Assembly: GCA_016800925.1 (NCBI GenBank)
Contig: JABCPU010000141.1
Coordinates: forward strand, 62,001 to 126,000
Origin: Suillus spraguei
Lineage: Eukaryota; Basidiomycota; Agaricomycetes; Boletales; Suillaceae
Length of the DNA: 64,000 nucleotides
Reading direction: 5' to 3'
Shown here: positions 1 through 11,750 of the stretch, piece after piece
Numbering within the stretch: position 1 is the first letter of the stretch
Layout: every line of letters begins with the position of its first letter
The notes under the pieces: model-generated
Told to the model about the DNA's origin: nothing
Database searches by the model: none
Seen by the model: only the letters and a program-made list of their open reading frames with translations
Translations under genes and position numbers: made by a program

Positions 1-1
1 A

Positions 2-2011
2 TTGACGAAGAAAGATAAGGCCTTTGACTGGTCAACCGAATGTATGGACACCTTCAAAGAATTAAAACGACGCTTCACATCCCAGCCAGTACTTCGTAAC
101 CCTGATCCCTCCCAACAATTTGCTATTGCTACCGATGCTTCACTCATAGCAACTGGCGGAGTTCTCCTGCAGACAGATGAGAATGGTGTTTATCACCCAT
201 GCACATACCTCTCACAGTCTTTGAACCCTGCAGAACGCAATTACCAGATCTTTGATCAGGAACTACTCGCCGTAATTCAGGCATTGAATGAATGGCGTCA
301 TTATCTTGAAGGAGACCCACACCCCGTTTTGGTATTCACCAACCACAAGAATCTTCTGTACTTTAGAAGTGCACAGAAGCTTACCTGTCGCCAAGCACGT
401 TGGCAACTGATTTTGTCTATCTACGACATTGAACTGCATCATGTTGCAGGTACCAAATTGGCAGTACCTGATGCACTATCTCGCCGGCCCGACTATGACT
501 CCGGCAAAGACAATAATGAGGACCAGACTCTCCTCCCTGACGCTCTATTTGTTCATCTTATTGACACCAACCTGAAGGATGTTTTGTCATCCTCTGACCC
601 CCTCGACAACCCTGTCTTCAAGACAGCATCCAATGCCCTTGGTGGCATGTGCCTTCCACCTATGAAGTTGGCACTCTCTGACTGGAAGATTGAGGAGAAC
701 ATCCTCTATTTTAAGAATCGTGCCTACATTCCACCGGCACATCGTCCCAATATCCTGAAAAGGTATCATGACCATCCTACTGCAGGACATCCCAGTAGAT
801 TCAAAACTGAAGAACTCGTCAAACGAGAAGCCTGGTGGCCCGCTATGGGCTCTTATATTCGGAAATATGTAGAGGGTTGCGCCCTTTGTCAGCAAATGAA
901 AGCAGATACACATCCTGTTCAACCTCCGCTTACCCCAATCCCCTCATCTGTGACTCGACCTTTTTCTCAGGTCTCTGTCGATCCTATCACTGACCTCCCC
1001 ATCTCTGGAGGCTTTGACAGTATCATGGTCGTGGTAGACCATGGCCTTATGAAGGGGGTAATTATTATCCCTTGTCTGAAAACCATCACTTCCGAAGGCA
1101 TTGCCAAATTATTCTTGAAGCACATCTATCGTCGATTTGGACTCCATGACAAAGTCATCTCCGATCGTGGCCCGCAGTTCCTATCTCATTTCTCCAAAGA
1201 ACTTGCCCGACTTCTTGACTACGTCATCGCCCCATCTACAGCTTATCACCCCCAGACTGATGGTCAAACTGAGCAGCTCAATCAAGAGCTAGAAACATAC
1301 CTGCACATCTATTGTTGCAATAACCCTGAAGATTGGATAGAACACCTACCAATCGCCGAATTTGTCCACAACCACTGAAAACACAATGCAAGGAATGCAT
1401 CACCCTTCTACCTAATAATGGGATACGAACCATGTGCCATCCCTCATCTGATCCCTGACTCCACCGTCCCCGCAGCAGAAGATCGAGTACGATCTCTGCA
1501 AAAGATAAGAGAAGAAGCAATCACCTGTCATAATATTGCAATGCAAACAATGGCCAAACGATCCAGAGGAGAGAAGTACACTCCATGGAAGATTGGAGAT
1601 AAGGTCTGGCTGTCAGCAGCTAATCTTAGACTGAAACTCCCATCATGGAAGCTCGCACCAAAATGATACGGACCATTCCCTATCACTGCAGTTCTGTCAC
1701 CAATCATGTTTACACTCAAACTTCCTCAGCAATGGAAGATCCATCCCATGTTCCATGCTTTGGTCTTATCATCATATAGTGAAAATGACGTACACAGCCC
1801 GAACTTCTTAGAACCCCCACCTGACATCATTGAAGAAGAAGAAGAATATGAAGTCGAAGCGATTCTTTCTCACAAAGGCACCGGCAGTCGCCAAAAATAC
1901 CTCATGACATGGAAAGGATATTCATCAGGAGATAACAAATGGCTTCCAGAAGGAAACCTGAAGAACTCTGCTCGAATCCTGAATGCTTATAAAAAGCGAA
2001 ATTCACTCTAA
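2..2011 (+). pseudogene. Ty3/gypsy chromovirus pol, 3' half (RNase H, integrase, chromodomain)
   Basis: This is the C-terminal half of a Ty3-type polyprotein that enters from the left edge, so the reverse transcriptase core is outside the window. In order it shows an RNase H region (ATDASLIATGG, then a TNHKNLLYF strand; the TDHKN form is usual), the HHVAG and DALSRRPD connection, a zinc-binding integrase head (HDHPTAGHPS and CALCQQMK), the integrase core (VDHGLMKG, SDRGPQF, YHPQTDGQTE) and a C-terminal chromodomain (YEVEAILSHKG, YLMTWKGYSS). The chromodomain makes it a chromovirus, a group that targets chromatin on integration. One frame runs through two in-frame TGA codons at 1376-1378 and 1664-1666. 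The related minus-strand copy near 20.3-20.5 kb has CGA at both sites. The element is therefore dead, but by point mutation rather than deletion. Confidence 0.93.
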
Positions 2012-2063
2012 GTATCTTGACAATCAATCGTACGCACAATCAATCAATTGAAATCGTCAAAAC

Positions 2064-2312
2064 ATGTCTCAATCATCCACGTCTTCTGCGTCCTCATCAA
2101 ACATCTCGAGTCTCATTGACCCATTGCCATTCGCACTCCCTGAAACCCCAGAAAAAATCCAGTCTATGTGGGAGGCTGTAATCCTTGACCCATCGTACAC
2201 CGAACATCTCAACACCCACATCTTTCACACTAATGATGTTGTGCTAAAAGAATTGATCCTCATCATGAGGACTGCTGAACTACTCCTAACGCCTGCTGCC
2301 ATTACAAATTGA
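2064..2312 (+). CDS. Post-pol ORF of the Ty3 element, N-terminal part
   Basis: A short ORF of 82 codons begins 52 bp after the chromodomain stop and is Ser-rich at its start. The stretch around EAVILDPSYTEHLN, followed by an L/I-rich helix, resembles EAALLCPRHATEIE in the longer post-pol ORF of the minus-strand copy (19915-18384). I therefore take both as the same third gene of this retrotransposon family. Here it ends early at a TGA and then runs into an LTR D fragment, so the C-terminal zinc knuckles seen in the other copy are missing. The function is unknown. The position matches where an env-like or displaced gag gene would sit. Confidence 0.5.
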   Translation: MSQSSTSSASSSNISSLIDPLPFALPETPEKIQSMWEAVILDPSYTEHLNTHIFHTNDVVLKELILIMRTAELLLTPAAITN

Positions 2313-2344
2313 GTCCTCGCCACGCATTATGTGCAAGGGACCCA

Positions 2345-2555
2345 TTAAAGTAAAGTATACAAGTGTAATACAGCATGCTTAAATAAGCCAATATGTGCAC
2401 ATGGACCAAGAGAGACGTGAGAATGTAAGTACGTATCCAAAGGAGGAAGGCTTACTACAGTACAAATGCATTGAGCATATGAGTCAGAGTCATGTTACAT
2501 AATATACAAGACAAAGGAGAAAAGAAAATGAATAGGGGCACGTACAATTGTAACA
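2345..2555 (+). repeat. LTR D, 3' fragment
   Basis: The last roughly 210 bp of the LTR D family, from ATTAAAGTAAAG to the ending TTGTAACA, are in the same orientation as the Ty3 pol upstream. The full-length reference copy is the solo LTR at 15426-15900. Position and orientation suggest that LTR D is the 3' LTR of this chromovirus family. The copia sequence starts directly after it. Confidence 0.75.
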
Positions 2556-4526
2556 CCAATGCCATATCCCAGAATGAACCCAGCGAGGAGTATGCATTCA
2601 TCACATCTGACCTTGTGGCAGTTGCCAAAGACCTACAAATACTGATGTCGAGGTGCAGAGCTATCATGGACTCCAGTGCAACCTCTCATTTCTGCCTGGA
2701 CCACACAAAGTTCAAAAACTTCATGCCTATATTCTCCCAGAGCATTCACACTGCTGATGGTACAGCTATCAGTGCTATGGGAAAGGGAGACATTAGTATA
2801 GAGTTGCTGTTAGGTGAAGGCCATACCTTGATGACTCTGAAGAATGCCCCCTATGTTCCAAGCATGGTGTTTACCTTGGTCTCCCTAAATTAAATCACTG
2901 CAGCAGGGTTAGCAGTTTATTTTGAAGGAAACATGTGCCAAATTCTCTCACCTGCCCCTGATTGCAAGATCATTGCAGAAATACCCCAGTTAGAGAGCCT
3001 ATATAGTGTCACCGATTGCCATAAGGAGTGAGCGAACCTCACAAGCTCCAAAATCAGTCTCTATGATGCTCACCAGGTTCTGGGCCACATTTCCCAAACG
3101 GCTGTCAAGCATGTGGTAGAAAAAGGACTGATCCAAGGACTTGACATCGATGCATCAATGCCCCAGGAGTTCTGCAAGGTCTGTGTGAAGGCAAAGGCCG
3201 CACATCAGCCATTCCCCAAAGCAACCAAAAACTGCGCCATGCAGTATGCTGAGCTGGTGCACACTGTCATTTGGGGGCCTACACAGATGACCAGCATTGC
3301 AGGGTTGCTGTACTACATAAGGTTCATGGACAATTTCTCCCATGAAACGATGGTCAAGTTTCTAAAGGCAAAGGGGGAGGCTCTCACGGCATTCCAGCAA
3401 TATGAGGCCAACATCAGCACACAGCATCCCAGTGCGTGCATATGCAAAATCCGTTCTGATTGCAGAGGCAAATACCTTTCTGCAGAGTTCAATAAGTACC
3501 TGCATGGTAGGTGTATCAAACGACAGCTTACCATTCACAATTCACCACAGCAGAATGGTGTGGTTGAGTGCCTAAATCAAACACTGGTCTCCCTGGCACA
3601 TGCTATGCTCATTGGGAGGAGCCTCCCAAAGTTCTTATGGATGGAGGCGATCAAATATGGTTGAAGAATCGTGCACCTTCTAGAGCCATCCCTGGTCATA
3701 CCCCTTTTGAACTTGTCCACAAGGCCAAACCAGACTTGAGGCATGCGCATGAATTCGGTGCAACACTGTATGTCCATCAGGCCAAACAGGGAAAGCTTGA
3801 CCTGAGAGCTGAGGAGGCGATTTTTGTCAGTGTGGATACCCAGATTAAAGGGTATTGTATCTACTGGCCTGCAAAGCATAAGATTTCAGTGGAGAGAAAT
3901 GTCAGCTTCACACCTCTCAATGTGAATGTTGCTCCTGATGTGCCAGCCAAGGGGGAGTTTAGTGCCACTGTCAGCTCAAACATACAGGTATCCAGCCAGC
4001 CCACACCAGCAATAACACCCCACAACCTTCCATCACCTCCCACTCCCAATACCACTTCCACTACCATAGAGACGACTCCAGCACAGCAAAGTATGAGGGC
4101 ACATCTGCCACCAGGCTATTATGCCACCCTTAATGAGGGGGAGAGGGCTGCTTTAGTAGCTGAAATGGTACCTGGAGAGTTAGCACTGGGGGATGAGGAG
4201 TACATCACCCACTAATATGCTCTGGCTGCAGTGCAGCTGGAGCCCTTATTACAGCAGGCACTAAATGGCCCAGATGGTGCAGAGTGGCAAGAGGCTATTA
4301 ATTTTGAAATCAGCCAGTTGGAGAAGCTCAGCACCTGGGAGGTTACTGACTTACCATGTGACGCAAACCTTATACCTTGCCATCGTGTTCTCGCCACCAA
4401 ATGTGGTCCAGATGGCGAGAAGCTTAAACTCCACGCCCACCTTGTTGCCAATAGACAGCGCCAGCAATACAGAGTAGACTATTTTGAGATGTTTGCCCCC
4501 ACCTGCAATATGACTACCATCAGAAC
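2556..4526 (+). pseudogene. Ty1/copia pol, 5' part (protease, integrase, start of reverse transcriptase)
   Basis: Copia order is clear. A retropepsin region (IMDSSATSHF in place of the usual DSGATSH) is followed by a GAG-pre-integrase region (AHQVLGH, then CKVCVKAKA). The integrase core follows (IRSDCRGKY, NSPQQNGVVE), then the linker and the first reverse transcriptase residues (EWQEAINFEISQLEK, through FAPTCNMTTIRT). The gag region is absent. Inactivating changes are stops at 2891-2893 (TAA), about 3030 (TGA) and 4213-4215 (TAA), plus a frameshift near 3655. The reverse transcriptase is cut at 4527 by an LTR A insertion and resumes at about 7.95 kb, with roughly 90 residues missing between. 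Confidence 0.9.
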
Positions 4527-6952
4527 TGTTATGGCCATGCCAAACCAGAGGCTGCTAACAAGTTCCAGCTCAGCATGGGGGTCATACTGGAGGGTTATAA
4601 CTAATTCAAGGGGGCTTGGCCTCAGCTCATGCACTGTGCCCCTTATACAAGTATGTGCCCCTAATTTTGTATGAAGTCTGAGGGGGAGTTCCGGTGAAGT
4701 CCGGAGGGAAACTCTAGAGCTAGACTGCTCAGAAGAGCACCAAAGGACTACTGGAGGAGCATGGGAAACACACCGGAACTATTTCTAGAGGAACAGGGAA
4801 TAAGGGTTGTAGAAACACACTAGACACACAGAGGTGTAAGTATACCTCAGTCTCAGATAGAAAGACTGCATTAGTATGTACCTAGACACACAGAGGTGTA
4901 AGTATACTACAGTAAATCAGTATTGGCTATAAATATAATAGAGAATGGACGTACCCTCAGTCTCAGATAGAAAGACTGAGGGAAGCAGTATTACCATGAA
5001 CGAGAGTAAGTAAAGAAAAGAACAGAAAATCCCGGATGACTAATATGTGCTGAATACAGTAACTACAATGGAGCCCTTTGTCATTGCCTACATCCAACAA
5101 GGGTAAGACAACTGGGACGAGTCCCAAGTAGAATGGAACAGAGAATGGACTGCCAGATGAAGTCCATAACAGGATAGGAGCAAAGCTCCAGAGGGAAAGA
5201 TGATCCACAGGAGGTCAAGGATAGGATATGATATGACCGGAGGACCAGAGGTCCTGTCATATACCATACTTCTAATCTCAGATCTGACCATATCCGATCA
5301 GATCCGATCGATTCCATATCCGTCCGGTCCACAGATCCTGCCCGGACCACCCATCTGAATGTACTCACTTCTCACACCTTAACTCCCTTGTGTATATCTG
5401 CATCTATCTCCTTTCGTCATTCCTCCTGCTTCCGGTACTCCGGCTGTTTATATTTCTGTCCTGTGTTACTGATCCATTTCCTGTTTCCTGTGTTCATTTC
5501 TGATTCATGCTTACTGATCCGCTGTGCATTAACTAATAGACTTCCGTTACACTTTGTACATAGCCCTCGGTCCCAGACTTGCTGATTATCCGTCTTAGAT
5601 ACTTACTGTATATAAACCACTTGTAGATCTCCGTAGAACCTTAGTTCGAATATCATCTTAGATTCTACTCATTCTGTTCCCTCCGGACTTAAGCCACTTT
5701 CCGCTTTAAGTCACCTTCCAAGACTTAGGATTGATTCCTATAGTCTATATCTCCGACTCTATCTTCGGATAGTCTACTTCCGTTAGTTTCTAGTTAGGAA
5801 CTCGTTCCGAAACTAGCCTTAATCTCTGTCCCCTCCTTACATTCCGAATAACCTTTGGACGTATCATATCCAATACCTTCGGACACCCGGATCCGTCATG
5901 CAACCCCTTCCGGGTCTTCGGACAAATAACTCCTCCCTGAAATAAAGGGCATTACTCGAGAAAGGGGCACAGTGCACGAACTGAGGCCAAAGCCCTTTGG
6001 ATCTCTCTACCCTTGAGTACGGTCTTAACAGGTCCGGAGATAGGAGGAGCAGAGGAGTAGAGGAGCAAGGAGCAGAGCTCCATGGATCTAGGGGAAGTAT
6101 TGCCCTACTGTAGAGGAGTAGGTCTGGAGATTACATAAGGAGAGTATAGGCTACTACAGACCAAGTCCAGAGTAGAAACAAACAGAGGAAGACTACCATA
6201 GGTAGAGCCAGAGGAGAACAGGGATAAAGACAGGAGTTGGACAAAGTCCAGAAAGCATATTATAACAAAGGGTCAAATGTCCAGCCTAGGGAATACTCCC
6301 ATAGGCCTGAACTGGAGGCTTACAAGGGCTGGAGCCCAAGTGCGAGAATGTAATGGAGTTATATTGACATGAGAAGTATAGGAGGTACAAAGATAGAAAG
6401 CAGAAGGCAAGCAATCAATAGGAAAACATCCAGAAACATCAATATTCAGACTGAGGCCTGCTAGAGTACAAGTATGAGTTTATATACTGTAGGTAGCATA
6501 ATGGAAGATCAGTAAGCATAGTCCAATGCTATGTATGAACCATGCAGAAACATATTGCTAAGTACAATGGAACATAACTAAACGAACTTGGAGATGAGAT
6601 ATGTATGAAAGAGATTATCAAGACGGAGACAGAGGTAACCAAGAGCTGGAGACAAGGACTTACCCTAAATGGGGTAATGCGTGTGGCACAGGAATATGTC
6701 CAGAGATGAATGCAGGGAAATCCAGAGGTCCGGAGTTCTGGGATCTGGACTGAACATGGACAAGGATCAGATGTATGGTGGAAATGTCCAGAATGCCAGA
6801 AGAGGGAAAGTCCAGACATAGTGGTGGGTGAGACTGTGCTCAGAGTGGACTAGGATGTGTGTAGGGTGAGCGCTAGCTGCAGGTGTCCGGAGGTATGGAG
6901 ATATGAATGGGAGACCATAGTGGAGATGGGGTCTGAGATCCAGTATATGACA
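4527..6952 (-). mobile_element. LTR A copy on the minus strand, interrupted by a solo LTR B
   Basis: The left end starts TGTTATGGCC, matching the precisely bounded LTR A end at 11080 (TGTTATGACC). The right end reads TATGACA at 6952, so on the minus strand it begins TGTCATATAC. Minus-strand sequence contains a promoter-like TATATAAAC and GCTCCTC-rich 3' sequence, as in the 21.3-kb copy. A 776-bp LTR B sits inside it. Between about 4820 and 4985 there is a local duplication of a CTAGACACACAGAGGTG motif and of a TCAGTCTCAGATAGAAAGAC motif. No matching target duplication was found around 4527 and 6952, so the right boundary is less certain than the left. Nothing in this stretch looks coding. Confidence 0.7.
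5255..6030 (+). mobile_element. Solo LTR B with 5-bp target duplication
   Basis: A 776-bp sequence begins TGTCATATACC and ends GTCTTAACA, with a TATATAAACC promoter-like box near 5608. Perfect 5-bp direct repeats GGTCC lie at 5250-5254 and 6031-6035, so the boundaries are exact. It is inserted inside the minus-strand LTR A. A second copy at 11751-12520 is followed by a gag-like ORF, which shows that this LTR belongs to a gag-encoding retrotransposon. Confidence 0.9.
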
Positions 6953-7084
6953 GTATCTCCCCAACTTAGGCTGCCCAACATGACTGGGAGATCCACCAGG
7001 TGGATATATATATGAGGGCACCGCCTGGATACTTGGGAGATGGGGAGAAAGGAAAGGTGCTCAAGCTCAAGAAGAGCTTGCTGG
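6953..7084. other. 132-bp segment between LTR A and LTR E, no gene
   Basis: This segment is non-coding. Read on the minus strand it has a purine run (GGGGAGATA) just before the LTR A start, which could be a polypurine tract of the LTR A element's internal region. It also holds a short TATATATATATG run. Confidence 0.4.
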
Positions 7085-7941
7085 TGTAAAGATACAATCT
7101 AACCTGGGCTGTAGATAAACTACCTCCTAAGTTAGTATGCGAGTCTTGCACTCTACCTAGTCTGCTTCACTTGCGAAGGCAAGAACATTTGACCCTAAAG
7201 GGAATGCTAAGTTAGTATAGTTCAATAATGCCCAACCTGAGGTGCGAGAATGCTGTCGGAGGTAGTGAGATGCTAGTGGTGGCCTCCGGTCTGTGGGAAA
7301 CTTGCGGTAAAACTAGCGATAAGCATGGGAATGCAGTAGGCAAGTGGTAGCATGAACAGTAAAACTGTGGTAGTACAAGCGGTAAAACTGCAGTAAGCGT
7401 GGGAACTTCTATGGTAAACAAGCGGTAGTGTAGTGGTGAAGCGTGAGAAAGCGCTAGCGCGGGAAAGTGGTAAAGAGCAGTAGTGTGTGCAGCAGTAAAG
7501 CAATTCTTAAGGAGATAGTGACTTCGGTAAAGGACTTTATTCAGTAGAGACAGTAGTGGTGACTATTCCTAAGTACTGTGTGTACTATAGGAGGGAAGTA
7601 AGGAACGAGTACAGGTACCTAGGAATTTTATATGAAAGGAATAGCTACGGAGGCGGAAGGGATAGGATAAACATGCAGCAGACATGTAATAGGACTGTAC
7701 TTCAGTTTACACAACATCATGTACCGGCGAGACTGGATGGACATAGGACAGATGGTAAATCTTGCTTGTGGATGCCTAATGGGTTCACAGAGATTGCCAA
7801 AGATCACCACTTCATGGGAAAGTTGCCGCAGTATAGCTGCTAAGCTGCAACAAGGCATCTGGAGTGCAGAATGATACTGTTAGATAGGGGTAAATGCGTG
7901 GTAAAGTAGGACGGTGAAGCCGAGAGGTAAGGATAATGATT
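7085..7941 (+). repeat. LTR E copy, 3' end unclear
   Basis: It begins TGTAAAGATACAATC and is similar over several hundred bp to the copies at 15995 and (minus strand) 18121. The middle is built of short GCGGTAAA/GCGGTAGT-like repeats that open spurious reading frames on the minus strand. GCTGG occurs at 7080-7084 and 7942-7946 and could be a target duplication, but the 3' end lacks the canonical CA. This copy may be an unusual or truncated one. Confidence 0.6.
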
Positions 7942-9088
7942 GCTGGTTGACACCTATATGAAAATATGCCATTTCAAGCTCAGCGTGAGTTTGCTCATCA
8001 CACTGGGACTGAAGCAAGCAGGTTTTGAGTGGGCTGAGGAACTTGCAGAAGTTTTCTCCAAGATCAGGTTCACTCACTCAAAGGTAGATCAAGCCATTTA
8101 TTTTAAGTGCACCACCCAGGAACACACTGTTATCACAGTTTCTGTGGATGACATGGCTGTGACCTCGAACCATATCTCAAATATGCAGCAATTTTAAAAC
8201 CCACCTTTGCAAGTTTTTTGAAATCTCAGACCTCAGCGAGCTCAACTGGCTTTTGAGATTGAAGGTCACATGTGACCGTACTGCACGGACCATCACTCTG
8301 TCTCAAAAGGCCTACATTAAGACTATCCTAGAGCGCTTTAAACTATCTGATGCAAATACTGCACAGACCCCTATGGACACCACCATCCTCCTATCCACTG
8401 AACAATGCCCATCCACCCATGCCAAGCTTGATGCCATGCGGGACGTGCCTTATCAGCAGGCAATCAGCTCCTTGATGTATGCCGCCACCAGTATGCGGCC
8501 TGATATCGCCTTCACCATGGCTATGCTCTCTCAATTCATGCGCAACCCAGGTAAACCCCATTTGGAAGCAGCAAAGCATGTGATGCGCTACTTAAAAGGG
8601 ACCACCCATTATGAACTTACCCTTGGCTCCACAGATGGAGGCCTTGAGGCGTTCATGGATGCCAATTGGGCATTGCAGCATTACTGGCACTTGATGTCAG
8701 GCTACATTGCCTTGCTGAATGGAGGCCCTGTTGCATGGAGCATGTGCAAGCAGGTGCTAATTGCCTTATCTACTGCAGAGGCCGAATATATTGCCCTGGC
8801 CTCTACCTACAATACCTCCTGGAGGAGCTATACAAGCCTCCTGCTCTCCTCACCACCATTTACTGCAACAACCAGGCAGCAATTGCACTGGCATCCAATG
8901 GCAAGTTTTAGTCTTGCATAAAGAATATCTCCATTTGCTACAACTTCATTCAAGCTCATATACAAGATGAGACTTTTCAGCTCTTCTATTGCCCCACGGA
9001 CGACAATGTCGCAGATGCTTTTACCAAGGCTATCCCACATCCTTGCCTCCAAAAGCTTTGGCTTTTGATGAGCTTGGATTGCACTTGA
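7942..9088 (+). pseudogene. Ty1/copia pol, 3' part (reverse transcriptase end and RNase H)
   Basis: This continues the copia element broken at 4527. Reverse transcriptase motifs GLKQAGFEW and SVDDMAVTS (the YVDD box as SVDD) are followed by LRLKVTCDRT, SLMYAATSMRPDIAF and the RNase H segment YELTLGSTDGG, ALSTAEAEYIAL, CNNQAAIAL. The conserved tail NVADAFTKAIPHP ends at the TGA at 9086-9088. Frameshifts lie near 8195 (an extra T in TTTTAAAA) and 8815. The purine tract TGAGGGGGAG directly after the stop primes plus-strand synthesis in such elements and is followed at once by the 3' LTR. Confidence 0.9.
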
Positions 9089-9095
9089 GGGGGAG

Positions 9096-9470
9096 TGTTG
9101 GAGTCTGAGTGATCCGATGAGTCAATCACTGAAGGATCTGAGATAGGGAAAGAGAGGAACCAGATCAGTACAGATGCAACCAAAAGAGAGCAATGTGGGA
9201 GTGACATTTGACGTCAGTTCATGTTCTCAAATATACACTTACAATTTTCATTCCTATCTTGCCCACACTTAAAACAGTCCAGTATTTTGTAATGACATCT
9301 CAGTCCTTTTCCAGAGACTGAGATGTGAGTACTTACTTCTACCTACACTGACATGAAACTGATGAGCTGTAGTATACTTGTTATCTAGGTACATAGTTCT
9401 CCCAATGATCAGAGTCCTTTTCCAGATACTGAGATTATACTTGTTATATAGCGCTCCTGCCCACCTGCTT
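9096..9470 (+). repeat. Copia 3' LTR, 3' boundary approximate
   Basis: It starts TGTTGGAGTC immediately after the polypurine tract, as expected for a 3' LTR. It contains twice a CAGTCCTTTTCCAGAGACTGAGA-like palindromic block (near 9300 and 9412). The matching 5' LTR is not in the window, so the end near 9470 is a guess. Confidence 0.65.
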
Positions 9471-10271
9471 CATCTCATAACTTATAAGGCAACTGGTTTG
9501 AAAAAGACCGGTTGCAGTCAGTTTGAACTCAGTCTTTTTCTTTGGTGTGATGAGGCAACCGCAACTGCAGTCTGGTTCAAAAAGGTCTGGTTCAGGTCCA
9601 ACTGCAGTCTTTTTGTGGTTTTGCAACCAGACTTTTAAACTCTACTGACCACAACTCACAATATTTACTTTCACTTTGCCATCTGATCAATCAATTCATT
9701 GATACCTATTAAAAGGGATTAAATGGTGCACAAGCTGCATGGGCAATCAAGGAGTATCAAGGACACCATGTCCTTCCACCAAGCATCATGCAAGAACTTG
9801 AACTTGATTGTAATCTAAGTTCCTCAGTAGCTCAGCCTGAGGCTGCCGGAACTATTTGAGCAATGTTCAATAATTTTTCAATCTTAGTACCTAATGATGC
9901 CATAATATTATCAAGTTTAACTTTATTTACACCAGGGTAATTGGATGAGTGAGCTCCATAGCAGCTTGTCTTTCAGGTCATCCCAAATCTTGCTTATGTC
10001 AAGGGCCCATCCCTTTGTTGAATTCCCCATGCATTGTTTTGACATGACTAATACATCTTTGCAATCCTCATTGCCACCTCCTTTTCGGAATTTTTGGCCT
10101 ATGTCTAGTGAGACCTGGTGAATTGGGGTCCTTACCTCTTCTCACTCGAATTGCTTGTCTTGCTAGGTATGCCAATTGTTTTTCAGTTTAAGTTTTTCTT
10201 CTCACTTGAATTGCTCATTTCGTTAGCTACAGCTATCTTTTGCACACTTATATTACCTCAAATATATTCTC
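9471..10271. other. Non-coding stretch upstream of the DIRS-like gag
   Basis: No convincing gene. From 9485 to 9635 a degenerate pattern of AACTGCAGTC and GGTTCAAAAAG(A/G)TC segments recurs in both orientations and could fold. The rest is AT-rich and unassigned. It may hold the 5' terminal repeat of the DIRS-like element that follows. Confidence 0.4.
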
Positions 10272-11079
10272 ATGTCAGAAATTATGGATGGAACTTCACC
10301 AACAGTTTCTTCCAACCCCTCTACTGGGGAGACTCAATCATTCAATCAAAGTGCCGTCGAAAAGTGCCAGAAATTCATCGAAGACTTTCAAAAAGGGCTC
10401 ATTCAAATGGGAGACACCTTACTCGAGATTGAAAAGGTTCTGCAAGCCGCCATTGTGGAATCAGATATTCTTACCCAACTTGAGTTCAAACCTGGATTCA
10501 ATCACTATCTTGAACTCCTTGACCGAGCCCATGAGTCAAGAGAGTCGCATGACACCCAAAGGAGTGCAACCTTCGAAGAGCAGCAAAGTATAACAATGAA
10601 TTCCAACTTGAAGTTGCCAATGATATGGGGGCTAAAGAGAAGGAGCTCCGAACAAAGTTATGAAAGCGAGTTCAACCTGAAGAAGAGGAAGGTAGTGAAT
10701 TCAGGGATGATCATGAATATGTCCTTCATGGAAAAGACATTGTCTTACCTCTGACCACCTGCAGTTCTATCCCTGGCTTCAGCCAGAACACTTTTAGCGT
10801 GTCTCAATCAAGCGGGCAGAAGAACTTACCCTTGATTGCTATGAAGAGTGGTCAGAAGACTCCAAGTATTATCAAGGACAAGTTACTGGTACTCCAGGAT
10901 GTCTGGGCTTCCCTTTGTCTCAATGGACTCTCCTCCTCCAAGGAAGAGCACCAGATCTCAAAAAGGTTTTGTCCAGACACTATTCCACTACCATTGACCC
11001 AAAACAATCTCAACCCCTTGGAAAGAGTTTCGAGATCACCTTGTCACAGCCTACCACAACCCATAAAGTCAAAACCTAC
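10272..11079 (+). pseudogene. DIRS/Ngaro-like element, gag-like ORF, 5' part
   Basis: The ORF starts MSEIMDGTSP and is open for 160 codons. It contains a charged helix region (KCQKFIEDFQKG) and a basic patch (LKKRKVV). After frameshifts, further frames give CLGFPLSQWTLLLQGRAPDL, then VLSRHYSTT and KSFEITL. I recall these as typical of the first ORF of basidiomycete DIRS-type retroelements (established family knowledge, from memory). The ORF is cut exactly at 11079 by an LTR insertion, inside a motif that continues as GDWSIA at 13323 once the insertion is removed. It has several frameshifts and is not functional. Confidence 0.65.
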
Positions 11080-11750
11080 TGTTATGACCATGCAAAACAG
11101 GAGATTAGTAAGAAGTCCTGGTCTTACATGGGGTTGTACTGGAGGGTTGTAAAGTCAAAGGGGCTTCGCCTCAGCTCGTGCGCTGTGCCCCTTACCCAAG
11201 TATGTGCCCTTAATTTTGGATGAAGTCCAAGGGAGAGTTCTGATGAAGTCCGGATGGAGAGTCCAGACAAACTCTAAGGCAGGATAGCTTGACAGAGCTC
11301 CAATGGACTTCTGGATGAGCACGGGAATGCGCCAGAACTATTTCCGGAAGGTAGGGAGTAATGGTAACCATTACTGGAACAAGTTCCAAGTAGAACAGAT
11401 GAAAGATGGACCGCTGGACAAAGTCCAGGGCAGGATAGGAGCAGAGCTCCGGAGGGAAAGATGATCCATAGATGTCAGAGGATAGGATAAGATGAATCCA
11501 GAGGACTAGGGGTCTGGAGGAGCGGAGGAGCGGAGGAGCATAGCTCTGTGGATCTTAGAGGAAGTGTTGGCTACTAGAGAGGAGTAGGTCCGGATATGGT
11601 GTAGAGATAGTATAGACTACTCCGGACAAGGTCCAGAGCTAGACAATAATCCTGACCTATAGTACGTGCAATGGGGTAAAATCAGGTACTGTATCGTGCG
11701 GGGTATGTGGTGCTTATATCCTAATTTGTATGTACTCGGAATACTCTAGG

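Noticed and set aside
7212..7503. Minus-strand ORFs rich in Leu/Pro/Ser in the LTR E core (also 16121-16427)
   Set aside because: They are translations of GCGGTAAA-like short repeats and appear in several frames at once.
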